A stretch of 64,000 nt of DNA from Amyelois transitella (taxonomy: Eukaryota; Arthropoda; Insecta; Lepidoptera; Pyralidae), in the NCBI RefSeq assembly GCF_032362555.1, contig NC_083522.1, forward strand, positions 3,822,001 to 3,886,000, given 5' to 3'. The position numbers and the translations under genes are program-made. Below are positions 21,400 to 32,703 of this stretch, piece by piece. The notes beneath the pieces are model-generated. The model did no database searches and was not told the DNA's origin. It saw only the letters and a list, made by a program, of their open reading frames with translations. Each line of letters begins with the position of its first letter. The first letter of the stretch is position 1.

Positions 21400-21447
21400 T
21401 TAATGTGCACCATTCCCATCCACTTGCACCAATGGAATCTCGGTTTC
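21400..21447 (-). CDS. Possible alternative last exon of FKBP8
   Basis: On the minus strand a pyrimidine-rich tract and TTGCTTGCAG precede a 48-nt reading frame, GAA ACC GAG onward, coding for ETEIPLVQVDGNGAH and a stop. The frame is phase 0, the same as the FKBP8 exon 5 donor at 27601. A transcript that skips the normal last exon could therefore end here and lack the C-terminal membrane anchor. There is no direct evidence that it is used. It may be a chance acceptor or part of an unrelated gene. Confidence 0.25.
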   Translation of the reverse strand, partial: ETEIPLVQVDGNGAH

Positions 21448-21527
21448 CTGCAAGCAATGAAAAGATACATTTAAAACATTTATTTCATATTTATATTATA
21501 AACATATATGTATAAGGTATACCAGTT

Positions 21528-21619
21528 TTTAACACGTAGGCTGCCATAGTAGATTTGCTAATACAAAGATTATATACCTGACAGTCACCAGTGACTGACA
21601 TGGCAGGCTATGTGTTAAT
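21528..21619. repeat. Imperfect hairpin repeat
   Basis: AACACGTAGGCTGCCAT on the left pairs imperfectly with ATGGCAGGCTATGTGTT on the right, across a loop that itself contains GTCACCAGTGAC. It is probably a small MITE. It lies downstream of FKBP8. Confidence 0.55.
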
Positions 21620-21683
21620 TTAGACATAACACATCTTCAAATCGGACCGATAGCTTTCTCGGGACCAATTGCATATCCGAAAG

Positions 21684-21840
21684 TCTTTGGGATTCTTCTT
21701 TTAGGCGATGGGTTGTCATGTCACTATTTGAACCTCAATTCTATAACTGGGCTCGACAGCTGAACGTTGCCTTTCAGTCTTTTAAAGGCTCTGGCTACCC
21801 CGCAAAGGATATCGACGTGATTACATGTATGCATGTATGT
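21684..21840 (+). repeat. 5'-truncated SINE-A
   Basis: The copy runs from GGGATTCTTCTTTTAGGCG through CTGAACGTTGCCTTTCAGTC to GATATCGACGTGATTACATG and a short ATGTATG tail. Its head is missing, and it is moderately diverged. Confidence 0.65.
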
Positions 21841-21889
21841 GGGAATATCTTATATTGTGTACATTTCTATGATTACCATTACAACACAA

Positions 21890-22089
21890 GTATAAACCGT
21901 TACGGTCGGTGATCCTGTATATTGAAGCAAATTTTCCGAGTCTAACGCCAAGAGGAAGAAAATTGCTACAATATAAGTTCACATTCAGATCTCCATGAAA
22001 TATGAGTAATATAAATAGCTTATACATCACAAGTACCAACCTTTACGGTCAGTGTCAGTGATCCAGCGTCTTGAAGCAATTTTTCCGAG
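21890..22089. repeat. Tandem copies of the FKBP8 last-exon tail (left part)
   Basis: A unit of roughly 150 bp is repeated. Each begins, on the plus strand, near ACTTTACGGTCAGTG-like sequence (a match to the end of the FKBP8 coding region and its 3' flank). It runs through GAAGCAATTTTCCGAG and CTAACGCCAAGAGGAAG to AAATATGAGTAATAT. The genuine FKBP8 end at 26835-26880 is the third member. The Gypsy element (22090-26731) split the middle unit. Confidence 0.65.
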
Positions 22090-22405
22090 TGTAGCGATAG
22101 ATTCAAAGCTTACTTGTAGAAGGTGAAGCGCAGTCAGAGTAAGAGAATAGGGAAATGGATATAGGATGAAATAAAAGAATTAAATTAATATTCAAGCGTA
22201 TAGCAACAAACGGGCCTAGAAATATAAAAAGATTGACACTTGTCAAACTGTAATTTTTTCATTTTACTTGTCCGCCGAATTTATGGCAGGACGAAAGAGT
22301 TCCGCGTATGAGTAGTGATATAGGTTGTCCGTTTGTTACTAAGAAGTTATAATTTTATTTATTCACATCAATATTATTTACAACTATAAAAGTGTGATCC
22401 CTACA
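22090..22405 (-). repeat. Gypsy 3' LTR
   Basis: This 316-bp LTR differs by one base from its partner at 26416-26731. Read on the minus strand it starts TGTAGGGATC and ends TCGCTACA. It contains an AATAAATAAA stretch that could act in polyadenylation. Confidence 0.95.
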
Positions 22406-22425
22406 TCAGCCCCCCCTTGAGACCG

Positions 22426-25400
22426 TCAAGGGCGATAATAGTCGGGGAATCTTACCTTACGACCTGATCTAGTTTTATTATTTACTTCTCTATCAGGTGG
22501 GTTCTGGTTCTCTGACTGTAGTACATAACGTGTATCGGTGTTGTGTTTGTCATGATTTTGTGAAGTATGTTTGTGTGATTCGTGATCTGAAGGTATGTAT
22601 GGAGTGGTGTCTGGGTCACACAGTATGTAGGCCGGTTTGACTCGGTCTATCGATACCGTGACTTTTTTACCCCTTACCAAGATAGTGAATACCTTATTAT
22701 CTCGCTGAAGTACCTCATATGGTCCGAAATATGCAGGTTTCAAGGCGCCACCAACCGTGCAATCACGCAAAAATACGTGAGTGCAATTGGTTAATTCCTT
22801 GAAAACGAATGTTGGACGTTTTCCCCCATGATGAGAGGCTGGTGTGGGCTTCAGGCTTTGGACTATATTCCTAAGTCTTGAAGTGAACTCCGTCAAGTCT
22901 AAGGGATAGTCAGATTCAGAATCAAAAAATTCACCTGGCAGGCGCAACGGTTCGCCATACACCATTTCTGCTGAGGTAGCTCGTAAGTCGTCCTTGAACG
23001 CGCTGCGGACACCCAACAATACAAGAGGGAGAAACTCGATCCAATTTGTGTTACCGTGGCAGATTATGGCAGATTTCAGCTGCCGATGGAATCTTTCCAC
23101 GAGGCCATTACAGGCCGGATGATAGGCGGTTGTTCGGCGATGAGTAAATCCAGCGATGCGCGAAAGATTTCCGAATAACGCTGATTCAAACTGTCTGCCA
23201 CGATCTGTCACGATATCAGCAGGGCAACCAAACCTAGAAATCCAGCCACTGAGTAAAGCTTTTGCAACTGCCTCGGCCGTAATTTCTTCTAAGGGTATTG
23301 CCTCAGGCCAACGCGTAAAACGGTCGATGGCTGTGAGACAATACTTGTAACCTTGGCATGAAGGTAATGGTCCGATCAGGTCAATATGGACGAATTTGAA
23401 GCGAGCTGAAGGAAGTTTGAAGTTACTGAGAGGAGCACTAGTATGACGCGTGATCTTTGACTGTTGGCACGCTATGCATGCTCTCACCCAGTTCCTACAG
23501 TCCTTTTTCACCTCCGGCCAAACATAACGTTCAGAGACCAATCTGGCTGTTGCATTGGCACCAGGGTGGCTGAGACAATGTAGACTCTCGAACACCCTTC
23601 TTCGTAACAGCTTGGGAACAAACGGTCGAACCATGTCTGTGCTGGTGTCACAAAACAGCTCTGTGTTGGAACCTGGAATCCTGACTTTCTTAAGGCACAG
23701 TGAAGTCGTACCTTCTGCAAGTTGCCTAAGCTCTGGATCAGAACGTTGAGCAACAGCCAGCTGTTCTGAATCGATTGGCTGGGAAATTTCCTCAACTCGG
23801 GAAAGGGTATCAGCTACCACGTTGTCCTTACCAGAGATGTGACGTATGTCGGTGGTAAACTGCGCAATCAGATCCAGGTGTCGGAACTGTCTTGGCGAGC
23901 AGTTTTCCTTTCGACTTTGGAAGGCAAAAGTCAGGGGTTTGTGGTCGGTGTAGACCGTAAAAGTTCTAGCTTCTAGCATGTGCCTAAAATATTTTATGCT
24001 CTCATAAATGGCGAGCAATTCTCGATCGTAGGGTGAGTATTTCTGTTGGGAAGGACTCAGCCCACGAGAGAAAAATGCCAATGGCTCCCAGGACTCACCA
24101 TCAGTCTGTTGCTGTAACACCGAACCGATAGCTCTGTCTGACGCATCCGTAACAAGCGCCAACCTTGCGTCACACTTGGGATGAGCCAGCAAGGCGGCCT
24201 GACACAGACCTTCTTTGCAGGCTTCAAAAGCCTCAAGTGACTTACCAGTAATATGTACCGGGTGTGAACCTTTCACTGATCCTGTCAGCAGTGCGTTCAG
24301 AGGACCTTGTTGTTTAGCGGCGCCTGAAATAAACCTACGATAAAAGTTCACCATACCCAAGAAGCGGCGTAGTTCCTTTACCGTCTTTGGGACAGGGAAA
24401 TTGGTGATGGCTTCGACCTTCTCAGGTAGGGGTGTCGTACCTTTACCTGAAATTCTATATCCTAAAAAGGTTACCTCAGACGCGCCAAAGACACACTTCG
24501 CCGTGTTGACGACCATGCCGTACTGCTTGAGTCTTTCGAAGAGTTGACGAAGGTGCTCTTCGTGAGTCTTCTGATCCTTCGAGAAGACCAGAAAATCGTC
24601 CAGATATGCATAGGTAAAATCCAGGCCCCGCAGCATCTCATCGACAAATCGCTGAAACGTCTGTCCGGCATTACGAAGTCCGAACGTCATGAACGGAAAT
24701 TCGTAAAGACCGAACGGCGTTGTGATCGCTGTCTTCGCTATGTCGTCTGGATTGACCGGGATCTGGTTGTAGGCCTTCACCAAATCGATGGTAGAGAAGA
24801 CGGTGCAGCCTGATAGAGAGTAGGAAAAATCATGAATGTGTTTAATGGGGTATCTGTCGGGTATTGTCCGGGCATTCAGCATGCGGTAATCCCCACAAGG
24901 ACGCCACCCATTGTCCTTCTTGGGCGCAAGATGAAGGGGTGAAGCCCATGCTGATTCGGAAGGCCGACAAGTACCATTCTGTAACATAGACTCGAATTCC
25001 GATTTAGCAATTTTCAGTTTATCAGGCGCAAGCCTACGGGGAGTGCAAGAGACCGGTGGCCCAGGTGTAGTGCGGATGTGATGGACAGTGTTGTGGTGCA
25101 GTGTACGATGTATTCCATGTGGGCGAGTGATTTCGGGAAATTTTGCTAGTATGTTGTGATAGACAGAGTTACCAGAAACCACCTTCACGGAAGAAATACT
25201 TTCGTTACTAAAGGCAAGCGAAGCCACGGTCGCGACCATAGTGTTACCGTCGATAAGGCGTTGATTTCGGACATCTACTATAATGTTGTAATGTGATAAG
25301 AAATCCACGCCTATTATCGCCCTCGTTACGTCGGCTACAATAAAATGCCAAGCAAAGTCACGACGCAGCCCTAGGTTTAGTACGCAATGATAGAAACCGT

Positions 25401-25581
25401 ACGTATTTATGATTGACCCGTTAGCGGCACACAATTCAAAATTTGTTTTCGCACGATAATCTTTTAAAAATTTGCGAGGAAATACACACAAATCACTACC
25501 TGTATCTACTAACAATTGTAATTTCGTCCGTTTGTCCGTAACAAACAAGCGACCGGTACTTGGGCAGTCGTCGGTCGCCAT
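22426..25581 (-). CDS. pol: Gypsy pol polyprotein (mobile element)
   Basis: This is a 1051-residue frame inside the LTR element. In order it shows an aspartic protease motif ([12 protein letters not shown], near residue 24), reverse transcriptase with [11 protein letters not shown], RNase H ([15 protein letters not shown]), and integrase. The integrase has its zinc-binding region ([12 protein letters not shown] to CIACQQ) and catalytic core ([29 protein letters not shown]). The domain order PR-RT-RH-IN is that of Gypsy/Metaviridae. No chromodomain is seen. In this family pol is normally produced with gag by recoding or read-through. It belongs to the element and is not a host gene. Confidence 0.95.
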   Translation of the reverse strand: MATDDCPSTGRLFVTDKRTKLQLLVDTGSDLCVFPRKFLKDYRAKTNFELCAANGSIINTYGFYHCVLNLGLRRDFAWHFIVADVTRAIIGVDFLSHYNIIVDVRNQRLIDGNTMVATVASLAFSNESISSVKVVSGNSVYHNILAKFPEITRPHGIHRTLHHNTVHHIRTTPGPPVSCTPRRLAPDKLKIAKSEFESMLQNGTCRPSESAWASPLHLAPKKDNGWRPCGDYRMLNARTIPDRYPIKHIHDFSYSLSGCTVFSTIDLVKAYNQIPVNPDDIAKTAITTPFGLYEFPFMTFGLRNAGQTFQRFVDEMLRGLDFTYAYLDDFLVFSKDQKTHEEHLRQLFERLKQYGMVVNTAKCVFGASEVTFLGYRISGKGTTPLPEKVEAITNFPVPKTVKELRRFLGMVNFYRRFISGAAKQQGPLNALLTGSVKGSHPVHITGKSLEAFEACKEGLCQAALLAHPKCDARLALVTDASDRAIGSVLQQQTDGESWEPLAFFSRGLSPSQQKYSPYDRELLAIYESIKYFRHMLEARTFTVYTDHKPLTFAFQSRKENCSPRQFRHLDLIAQFTTDIRHISGKDNVVADTLSRVEEISQPIDSEQLAVAQRSDPELRQLAEGTTSLCLKKVRIPGSNTELFCDTSTDMVRPFVPKLLRRRVFESLHCLSHPGANATARLVSERYVWPEVKKDCRNWVRACIACQQSKITRHTSAPLSNFKLPSARFKFVHIDLIGPLPSCQGYKYCLTAIDRFTRWPEAIPLEEITAEAVAKALLSGWISRFGCPADIVTDRGRQFESALFGNLSRIAGFTHRRTTAYHPACNGLVERFHRQLKSAIICHGNTNWIEFLPLVLLGVRSAFKDDLRATSAEMVYGEPLRLPGEFFDSESDYPLDLTEFTSRLRNIVQSLKPTPASHHGGKRPTFVFKELTNCTHVFLRDCTVGGALKPAYFGPYEVLQRDNKVFTILVRGKKVTVSIDRVKPAYILCDPDTTPYIPSDHESHKHTSQNHDKHNTDTRYVLQSENQNPPDREVNNKTRSGRKVRFPDYYRP

Positions 25582-25592
25582 TATCGACTGCC

Positions 25593-26393
25593 TTACGCAT
25601 TTCCCGTATAGTCACACGGCTTGACACATCTTTTTGCTTTATCACCGAACTTGTAGTGATACCAGCATGTCGGGAACTTCCTGTAATTCGAGTGCGATCT
25701 TGTTGACGTAGAGCGACCACGACGACTTGAAGACTGCCTGGTTCTTGACTTTGACCGCGACATACGGTCGACCTTGTCAGCTAGCGCTTCGACTTGTCGT
25801 GTTAACGCAGCAATCTCACTCGACCCACTATCGTGTTTTGTGGAAACTCCTGCTGCTTGCAAATTCGGTGATACTGCATCCAGTACTTGATCAGCTAGCT
25901 CGGCGACCTCATCGAGTTTCATCCTAGCCTGCGACGCAATGATGGGTTGTACGCTGTTGGGTAAACGGCTGGCCCAGAGAGTTCTGAGTAAATCGTCTGG
26001 CACCTCAGAACCAGCTAATCCCCTTAACCGCCGCAGGAACTGCGATGGTTTGCGATCTTCCAATTCTTCATGATGAAGTAGTTGCTGGACCTGCTTTTCG
26101 CGGGACGCTGACAACCTCTTTACGAGCTCCGATTTAAGCGTCTCATACTTATCTGCCGTAGCTGGCGCCTCGATAATATCTTCGACGATCTCCACGTACT
26201 GAGGTTCTAGATGCGATACTGCATAGTGGTATTTCGTCGCCTCTGACGTAACTCCGGCTAGAACAAATTGGCTTTCCAGCGAAGCAAACCAAAGCTTGGG
26301 TTTCGATGGATAAAAAGGAGGTACTCTTACGCCTACGCGATCCAAGGAAAGCGGCTCTCCGGCTCCTTTGTTCTCACTCTTTGATTGCGACAT
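25593..26393 (-). CDS. gag: Gypsy gag protein (mobile element)
   Basis: This 266-residue frame starts just inside the 5' LTR. It has a capsid-like region with [29 protein letters not shown] and [12 protein letters not shown]. It then has a basic, serine/arginine-rich stretch and a final cysteine pattern ([18 protein letters not shown]) seen in related arthropod elements in place of the classical CCHC knuckle. The pol frame follows closely. It belongs to the retrotransposon. Confidence 0.9.
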   Translation of the reverse strand: MSQSKSENKGAGEPLSLDRVGVRVPPFYPSKPKLWFASLESQFVLAGVTSEATKYHYAVSHLEPQYVEIVEDIIEAPATADKYETLKSELVKRLSASREKQVQQLLHHEELEDRKPSQFLRRLRGLAGSEVPDDLLRTLWASRLPNSVQPIIASQARMKLDEVAELADQVLDAVSPNLQAAGVSTKHDSGSSEIAALTRQVEALADKVDRMSRSKSRTRQSSSRRGRSTSTRSHSNYRKFPTCWYHYKFGDKAKRCVKPCDYTGNA

Positions 26394-26415
26394 CGTGTTA
26401 AAGCGGGGTCACCAA

Positions 26416-26731
26416 TGTAGCGATAGATTCAAAGCTTACTTGTAGAAGGTGAAGCGCAGTCAGAGTAAGAGAATAGGGAAATGGATATAGGATGAAATAA
26501 AAGAATTAAATTAATATTCAAGCGTATAGCAACAAACGGGCCTAGAAATATAAAAAGATTGACACTTGTCAAACTGTCATTTTTTCATTTTACTTGTCCG
26601 CCGAATTTATGGCAGGACGAAAGAGTTCCGCGTATGAGTAGTGATATAGGTTGTCCGTTTGTTACTAAGAAGTTATAATTTTATTTATTCACATCAATAT
26701 TATTTACAACTATAAAAGTGTGATCCCTACA
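26416..26731 (-). repeat. Gypsy 5' LTR
   Basis: This is the partner of 22090-22405, the same 316-bp length with one base different. The flanking repeat CGAG lies immediately outside, at 26732-26735. Confidence 0.95.
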
Positions 26732-26855
26732 CGAGTCTAACGCCACGAGGAAGAAAATTGCCATAATACAAGTCTTCACATTCAGTGAATTCTATGAAAT
26801 ATGAGTAATATAATAATAGCTTATACATCACAAGTACCAACCTTTACGGGCGGTG
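26732..26855 (-). repeat. Right part of the FKBP8-tail tandem unit
   Basis: From CGAGTCTAACGCC to AAGTACCAACCTTTACGG this matches 21932-22045. The block continues the unit broken by the Gypsy insertion and runs up to the FKBP8 stop codon. It probably belongs to the FKBP8 3' UTR. Confidence 0.6.
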
Positions 26856-29800
26856 TCAGTGTTCCTGCATCTTGTAGCGGTACACCAGCACGCTGGCCAC
26901 GCCCACCAGCAAGCTCAGCAGGAGCGAGCCCCACACCAACATCTGCAAATACATAACGTGAATAAATTAAAAAGTTGAGTAATTTGAGGCAAAATGTATA
27001 TAAGCTTGGACTACTTCCATATACTGCTTAACCACTAAGGGGTTTGTGAAATTGCTGTGTGGTTCCCGGCACCAATACAAAAAAGAATAGGACCACTCCA
27101 TCTCTTTCCCATGTATGTCGTAAAAGGCGACTAAGGGATAGGCTTACAAACTTAGGATTCTTTTTTAGGCGATTGGCTAGCAACCTGTCACTATTTAAAT
27201 CTCAATTCTATCATTAAGCCAAATAGCTGAATGTGGCCATTCAGTCTTTTCAAGCCTGTTGGGAAAGATTATATACATATAATCACGTCTATATCCCTTG
27301 CGGGGTAGACAGAGCCAACAGTCTTGTAAAGACTGATAGGCTACGTTCAGCTATTTGGCTTTAAGATAGAATTGAGATTCAAATAGTGACAGGTTGCAAG
27401 CCCATCGCCTAAAAGAGGAATCCCAAGTTTATAAGCCTACCCCTTAGTCGCCTTTTACGACATCCATGGGAAAGAGATGGAGAGGTCCTATTCTTTTTTG
27501 TATTGGTGCCGGGAACCACACGGCACGGCCATATTAATAAGAGATTATATATAAGAATAAGTAGTCTAATAAAAGTGAAGGTACAATGACATAAGCATAC
27601 CTTGGCTCTGGACGGCTTCTTATCAGGCGAGGCCGGCTTAGGCTGGTCAGTGCCCAGCATTCTCTTAGCCAGGCGTCGTTCCACTGACCTATCCCTGGTG
27701 GCTTTCTGTTCACATCTCTGCAACTCCTTGCGAGCCCCGGCGTCGTCGGGGGCCGCGGCGGCCGCAGCCCTAGCCGCCTCCAAAGCCTCCGAGTTGCGCC
27801 CCATAGCGGAGAGAATGCGAGATTTGCGATATAGGGCCTTAGCGTTGGACGGTTGACATGATAATACTCGGGTAACTGCCTGGAGAAGATTAGAAATTCG
27901 AAATTAGCTTGCATAAAAGTGCACATATCACATCAGTCACGTCTATATCCCTTGCGGGGTAGACAGAGCCAACAATCTCGAATAGACTGAAAGGCAATGT
28001 TCAACTGTATGGCTTTATTATGAAATTGAGATTCACTATTTGAATTGGTTGCTAGGCCTTCGCCAACAAGAGGAATCCCAAGTTTAGAAGCTTATCCCTT
28101 AGTTGCCTACGACATCCATGGGATAGATATGGAGTGATTCTATTCTAAAGTGCCGGAAAACACACGGCAATTGTTCAATGTCACAGGGCTTTGATACAGT
28201 CAAGAGAGAGTAGAGACAGGAGATTGAGTAAGCAAATTATGCATAAGTAGTCGGTTCCGACTTTGTAGTGGACAAAATATAAACAGTTTGTAATCTTTTT
28301 CCACCACTGGGCGTCGGATCTGTTATACCGCCTACCTATAAATAATTATAACAAACCTGCAAAGCCGCATCATAAGCTCCAGCTTTCAACTGCGCGGCGG
28401 CCATATTGTTGTGCACGCGCATGCGCTCTTCCAGCAACGCCTTTAAAGCATCCGAAGACGGCGCGATGTCGCCGCTAGGCGTCGGGTCTGTTATTCCGCC
28501 CTCACTTTCATCCAGCACGTCTAATGCTCGCCGATATAACTGTACGGCCAACTGGGGCTCCCCACGACCGTACCACCAGTTGCCGCGGGCGCGACGACGT
28601 ATCCTGTCCACAAGGCAATATAAATCTATACTAATATTTAAAGCTGAAGAGTTTGTTTGTTTGAACGCTTAGCGCGTTCTCAGGAACAATGGTTGGAATT
28701 GAAAACATATTTTTGTGTTTAATAGAACTTTTATCGAGGAAGGCTTTTGGCTATTTATGAGGAGCGAAGAAATAATGGAAAATGTGAAAAAAAAACGGGG
28801 AGAATTATTCAGCTAGTATAAATAAATGCGGGACAAATTACATAGATTGAGTTAGCCTCGATGTAAGTTCGAAACCTGTGTTACGAGATACTAACTCAAC
28901 GATACCATATTTTATAATAAATACGTAGATAGATAAACATCCAAGACCCAGAACAATCAGAGAGCGTACTTTTCTCTTCATGCCCTGACCGGGATTCGAA
29001 CCCGGGACCTCCGGTGTCACAGACAAGCGTATTACCGCTGCGCCACAGAGGCCGGCAATGAATAGTTGAATTGATTCCCTTTGTTGCAAATGAAGATCTA
29101 CCTATATCTAAGAAAATGATCTACCATAATCTTAATCTTAATATATAAAAGAGGAAACTGACTGAATTAAATCAATGTGAAATCACAAAGAGAAGACTTC
29201 TGTTTTACACGGGCGGTACCAAGGGCTTGCTCTAGTATCACGTAAAGTTAAAAGGTCTTTATCTCTTTGTAAATAGCTATACAGAGGATAAAGTATAAAG
29301 TGCAAGTTGTGTTTTTTATTTTAAAGATAATTGAAAAAAATAGAATGGCAGTGATTGCATAGCTTATTACGTTCTAACATTTCTGGAATAATCATAGCAC
29401 GTTCCCTTTGAGGATTTGAACCCTCAAATGTATGGATAATTGAACACTGTGTCAGAGTCAGAGGGGAACATACAGATCCTTCATTACAATAACATTTTAG
29501 ATAAACAACGACATTCTAATACATATGTACATTTAATAAGGCCACTTATTAACTAAAACAAAATCAAAGTGACCTTGCATAAGTTGTTGACATTACAAAT
29601 TTAATTTACTAGTGATCCCAATATGTCAAGGTTTTCTAAAACAATCTAAAGATAAACAATTCCACCTTGAAATTATGCAATCAAATTATATGCAGTTTAC
29701 ACTGAAACAAGTCATATGTAATGAATCATTAGTATTTTGTTTTTTATTTCCTTCTCTCGTGAATTAGTTTCAGTTCCTTTATTTCTTTATATAGATTGGA

Positions 29801-31862
29801 TTATTTATGGTAAATAGCAGCAAATTATATTTTTTAAGCCAAATGAAACTAGAATTTATTGATAAGTGAAAGACTCACCCAGTTTCCATTCGTTCGGCTA
29901 TAGGCAGGGTCTCATGTTCGGGTTCTTCAGTCCAGTCGTGTAATTCCAAACGTGCCTCAAGCCAAGTGTCGCTATCTATGGCCGGACCTGAGTACTTGGG
30001 GCTGTCTACCTCGCCAACCAAACCTAGGCTCTCTCCGGGTTTCAGACCAATGTCTCCGTACGCAAACCGTGGTGCTATTTGAAGAAGGCATTCTTCCCCT
30101 TTGTACATTAGTGTCAGTGCTAAGTCCAATCCTTGCAGGATCTATAAGAAAATTATGAGAGCTTTTTAGTAAACACAAAGGGAATCAATGTGGAATCAAT
30201 GCACAATAAAGTAAAATAAATCTTTAATTTATTGTGCATTAAATTAATAATTATAATATAAATTAATAATTATAATACATTAAATTCTTGTTTTTTCACA
30301 AAAAATGTAGCCTGTATACTTTTCCAAGGTAAAATTTATGAAACAGAAACTATGTTTCAGTAAATTATTGCAACATATAGCAAAGATAATGAAGTCAGGA
30401 AATATAATTATAGTGGAAAACCTTGAACTGATATGATAACATTAAAAGTTTCTAAAACTCAAAGCTCAAATATATTTTATTTATAAACAGTTTACATATT
30501 CTATGCCAAATTTTACAACCGTAGTGTAGTGATTCATATATCATACATTTTGAAAAGTTGTGAGTTCTATTTTAAATGATAAAGTTTTACTGTTAAGTAC
30601 CGCTTAAGATCTAAACTATCAGCAGTGTCTAGCACACATTGATACTGGTATTTTTAAACTATGAGGATCAAAATTATTTTATGCTGAAAGTGTCTATTTA
30701 TTTAATCAAATCAAAGTCATTGTTACTGTAGAAAAATCTGAAGGGATTAGCTATAAATCAAAGCTTTTATTTTAAGATAAATCTAAAGTTCTATTTTAAC
30801 TGCAAACATCATGTGAAGCATGATATTAATGGGCTACTGATAGGAATGGTATTTGTTAAAGCTCCATCATATAAAAGACATTTATATTTTACATTTAATG
30901 CTTATCACATTATTTAACTAAAGGGTATTCCCCAGAATATATTAACTTATTTCTCATAAATTCCCTTTGTAATTATATAAGACAATGGTCACCAACCCAT
31001 GTATCTAAAAATATAGAATGAGTAGAATATAGATTGATATATTCTGATAAGGTAAAGGCCATTAACATAGAGATACCAGAAAAAAGCAGATTTATAAACT
31101 GAATGAATCATTCATCTTAATGAGCAGCATGCATGCAATTTTTTGTAGGTATATTCATTCCTATGTTAAAATTAAGTGCATGAATACATACATACAAATA
31201 AATACAGATAAACATAGCCAAAAGCTAGTCTAACCTAAAATAAGAATCCCAAGTATATAAGCCTATACCTAAGTCGCCTGGGAAGGATGTGGGGTAGTTC
31301 TATTTAAAGTCCTATATGTAAATTGAGGGCATGCCATGCATGAGTAGGTAAAACAATAAGTTAATACTTACTTCATTGTCTCCCAAGTATATTTTAACTT
31401 GATCCCGCTTCTCAACAATCTCTCCAGAGTCCCGAATTTTAACTTCATAACTTATTCTACAAATATCGCTCCGGTGTGGTCGCAAGCCAGTAGATTCGTC
31501 TCCTTGTTTCAAAGACTAACAAACAAAAAATACGATACTCAATTACATCAGAAAAAAACAAATACACAAAAGAATAGGTAATAAAGATTAAAAATTTAAA
31601 ACACTATCTAAAAAATATAGTCTAGTAGCTTATTGTACATTGATTTTTAAATACTGAATAAACAGCTAACCTTTTTTAGTAGTGAACCTGAGCCCAGCAC
31701 ATCTTGCCACTCTTCTGTTTTGGTCTCAGCTGGACGGTCCTTCTCCGCCGCAGCTACTTCAGCCAACTTTGCTTCTTCAATCTCTTGGGCCGCTGCTGAA
31801 GCCAAATCCTCAAAGGAGCTGCTCTCTGACTTATCTACCAAAGTCCTCTCTGCTTCACTCAT
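26856..31862 (-). CDS. FKBP8: FKBP8-type peptidyl-prolyl isomerase (TPR, tail-anchored)
   Basis: FKBP8 proteins are tail-anchored in mitochondrial and ER membranes and act as co-chaperones linked to apoptosis and mitophagy. I read six exons, all phase-consistent: 31671-31862, 31372-31515, 29879-30141, 28357-28603, 27601-27879 and 26856-26942. They total 1212 nt, or 403 aa; the human protein is about 412 aa. An acidic N-terminus precedes an FKBP domain (about 65-185, with VKIRDSGEIVE and APRFAYGDIG). TPR repeats follow (about 200-330, with RMRVHNNMAAAQLKAG and SNAKALYRKSRILSAMGR). The C-terminal helix MLVWGSLLLSLLVGVASVLVYRYK is the anchor. Just upstream of the ATG is an acceptor (TTTCCAG), and a donor near 31996 implies a non-coding first exon. 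It is head to head with Cdk5. The 3' flank is interrupted by a Gypsy element. Confidence 0.92.
27056..27270 (+). repeat. SINE-A in FKBP8 intron 5, plus orientation
   Basis: It begins GTGTGGTTCCCGGCACCAAT and runs through GGCGACTAAGGGATAGGC and GCTAGCAACCTGTCAC to CCATTCAGTCTTTTCAAG. The tail end is missing. A second copy in the opposite orientation starts almost immediately after it. Confidence 0.8.
27275..27533 (-). repeat. SINE-A in FKBP8 intron 5, minus orientation
   Basis: This is a nearly complete copy ending GGGAACCACACGGCACGG on the plus strand. AGATTATATA occurs on both sides, near 27265 and 27542, and may be its target duplication. With the preceding plus-strand copy it forms a large inverted repeat within the intron. 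Confidence 0.75.
27926..28172 (-). repeat. Diverged SINE-A in FKBP8 intron 4
   Basis: Recognisable blocks are GTCACGTCTATATCCCTTGC, GGGGTAGACAGAGCCAACA, GTTGCTAGGCCTTCGCC and GACATCCATGGGATAG. More substitutions and small gaps than the other full copies suggest greater age. Confidence 0.7.
28815..29060 (-). repeat. tRNA-derived SINE (SINE-B)
   Basis: The minus-strand head reads GCCTCTGTGGCGCAGCGGTA, containing the A box TGGCGCAGCGG. It continues with GGTCCCGGGTTCGAATCCCG, containing the B box GGTTCGAATCC. A family body follows (GGTCTTGGATG-like block, then GAGGCTAACTCAATCTATG). It lies in FKBP8 intron 3. It is not a functional tRNA gene, since the 3' half does not fold as a tRNA and the same body recurs at 43757 and 46985. 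Confidence 0.85.
31185..31320 (-). repeat. Degenerate SINE-A fragment
   Basis: An AGAATCCCAAGTATATAAGC block followed by CTAAGTCGCCTGGGAAGGAT and TAGTTCTATT shows an old, partial copy in FKBP8 intron 2. Confidence 0.5.
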
Positions 31863-31995
31863 CTGGAAATACACGCTCGTGATTTAGACGTAGATAATAC
31901 GTAATAATAAATATCATTTTTATCAACACACTCGATCTACGTCACGTCTGTAAAAGAATAAAGAAGTAAACATTACGTTTTTGTATAATTCTTAC

Positions 31996-32703
31996 CTTTT
32001 ATGCACTTGGAACAATGAAAGAAAAAATAACCAAAATTAGCAATTGAATTGAAAATAAATATGACAATTCAACTTTTTGGATTTGACTTTTTTTTGAGGT
32101 GAATGGATACCTATTTTTTTCGATCATTTGTGATTACGCTCCAAACATTTGCTTAAACAGTTTAATCAATTTTGACATATTCACATATTAATGTGATCAC
32201 CTTAAATGATATAAGAATATTTGATCAATTTCTATGGGTATCTTATTATACTGTTTTGTAGGAAATAAATAAATTACTTTACAAATATGTGAAGGTGAGG
32301 TAATGGAAATAACTTTGAATGTAGAAAGTTACCAATGGTTTCGAACAAAATATTTAGTGACGTTCAAAACATTGCATTGTTATTTCTATTTCTTTTTCTT
32401 AAAAATACTTTTAGTTTTATATTTATTGTTTAATCGAGATCTTATTAAAAGAAGTACCGCAAAATTGCTGTTATCTAAATTTGATCACAAAATGAAGTAA
32501 ACCAAAAAGATTGAAAAGTAACTCCCGTTAATTTTCTTGAGATGGAAAATTGGACTATTTTAAACGTATTAATATTTTGTCAAAAAGCTGTCAGTGTCAC
32601 TGTCATGGTCAGTCCGTCGTCTGTCACGTTGAAAGAAAGGTGTAAACAATCGATTTTTTACCCTGCGATCTGCTAAATTTACTAGTAGAAACATTCGAAA
32701 ACT
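31996..32703. promoter_or_regulatory. Divergent FKBP8 / Cdk5 promoter region
   Basis: This short interval separates two genes transcribed away from each other. A GTAAGA donor on the minus strand at about 31996 marks the probable non-coding first exon of FKBP8. The stretch before 32704, with CTGTCAGTGTCACTGTCATGG, is the likely Cdk5 leader or promoter. No TATA box is convincing. Short reading frames here have no recognisable relatives. Confidence 0.45.

Larger units (their letters stand above)
22090..26731 (-). mobile_element. Gypsy-family LTR retrotransposon, apparently whole
   Basis: This is a 4.64-kb element in minus orientation with two 316-bp LTRs (22090-22405 and 26416-26731). I found one difference between the LTRs, so the insertion is very young. 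It is flanked by the 4-bp direct repeat CGAG. The LTRs begin TGTAG and end CTACA. A purine-rich tract precedes the 3' LTR, and a TGGTGACCCCGC sequence that could serve as primer-binding site follows the 5' LTR. Two long open frames, gag and pol, are present, and no envelope frame is seen. It looks whole, with no obvious break. It lies about 125 bp past the FKBP8 stop codon, in the same orientation as FKBP8. Confidence 0.95.

Noticed and set aside
24544-24813. Short frames on the plus strand opposite the Gypsy pol frame
   Set aside because: They are antisense shadows of the element with no recognisable similarity.
28838-29060. tRNA-like sequence with A and B boxes
   Set aside because: It is the head of a SINE. 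The rest does not fold as a tRNA and the same body recurs elsewhere in the window.
32303-32500. 65-codon frame in the Cdk5 promoter region
   Set aside because: Composition and lack of any recognisable motif suggest chance in AT-rich DNA.
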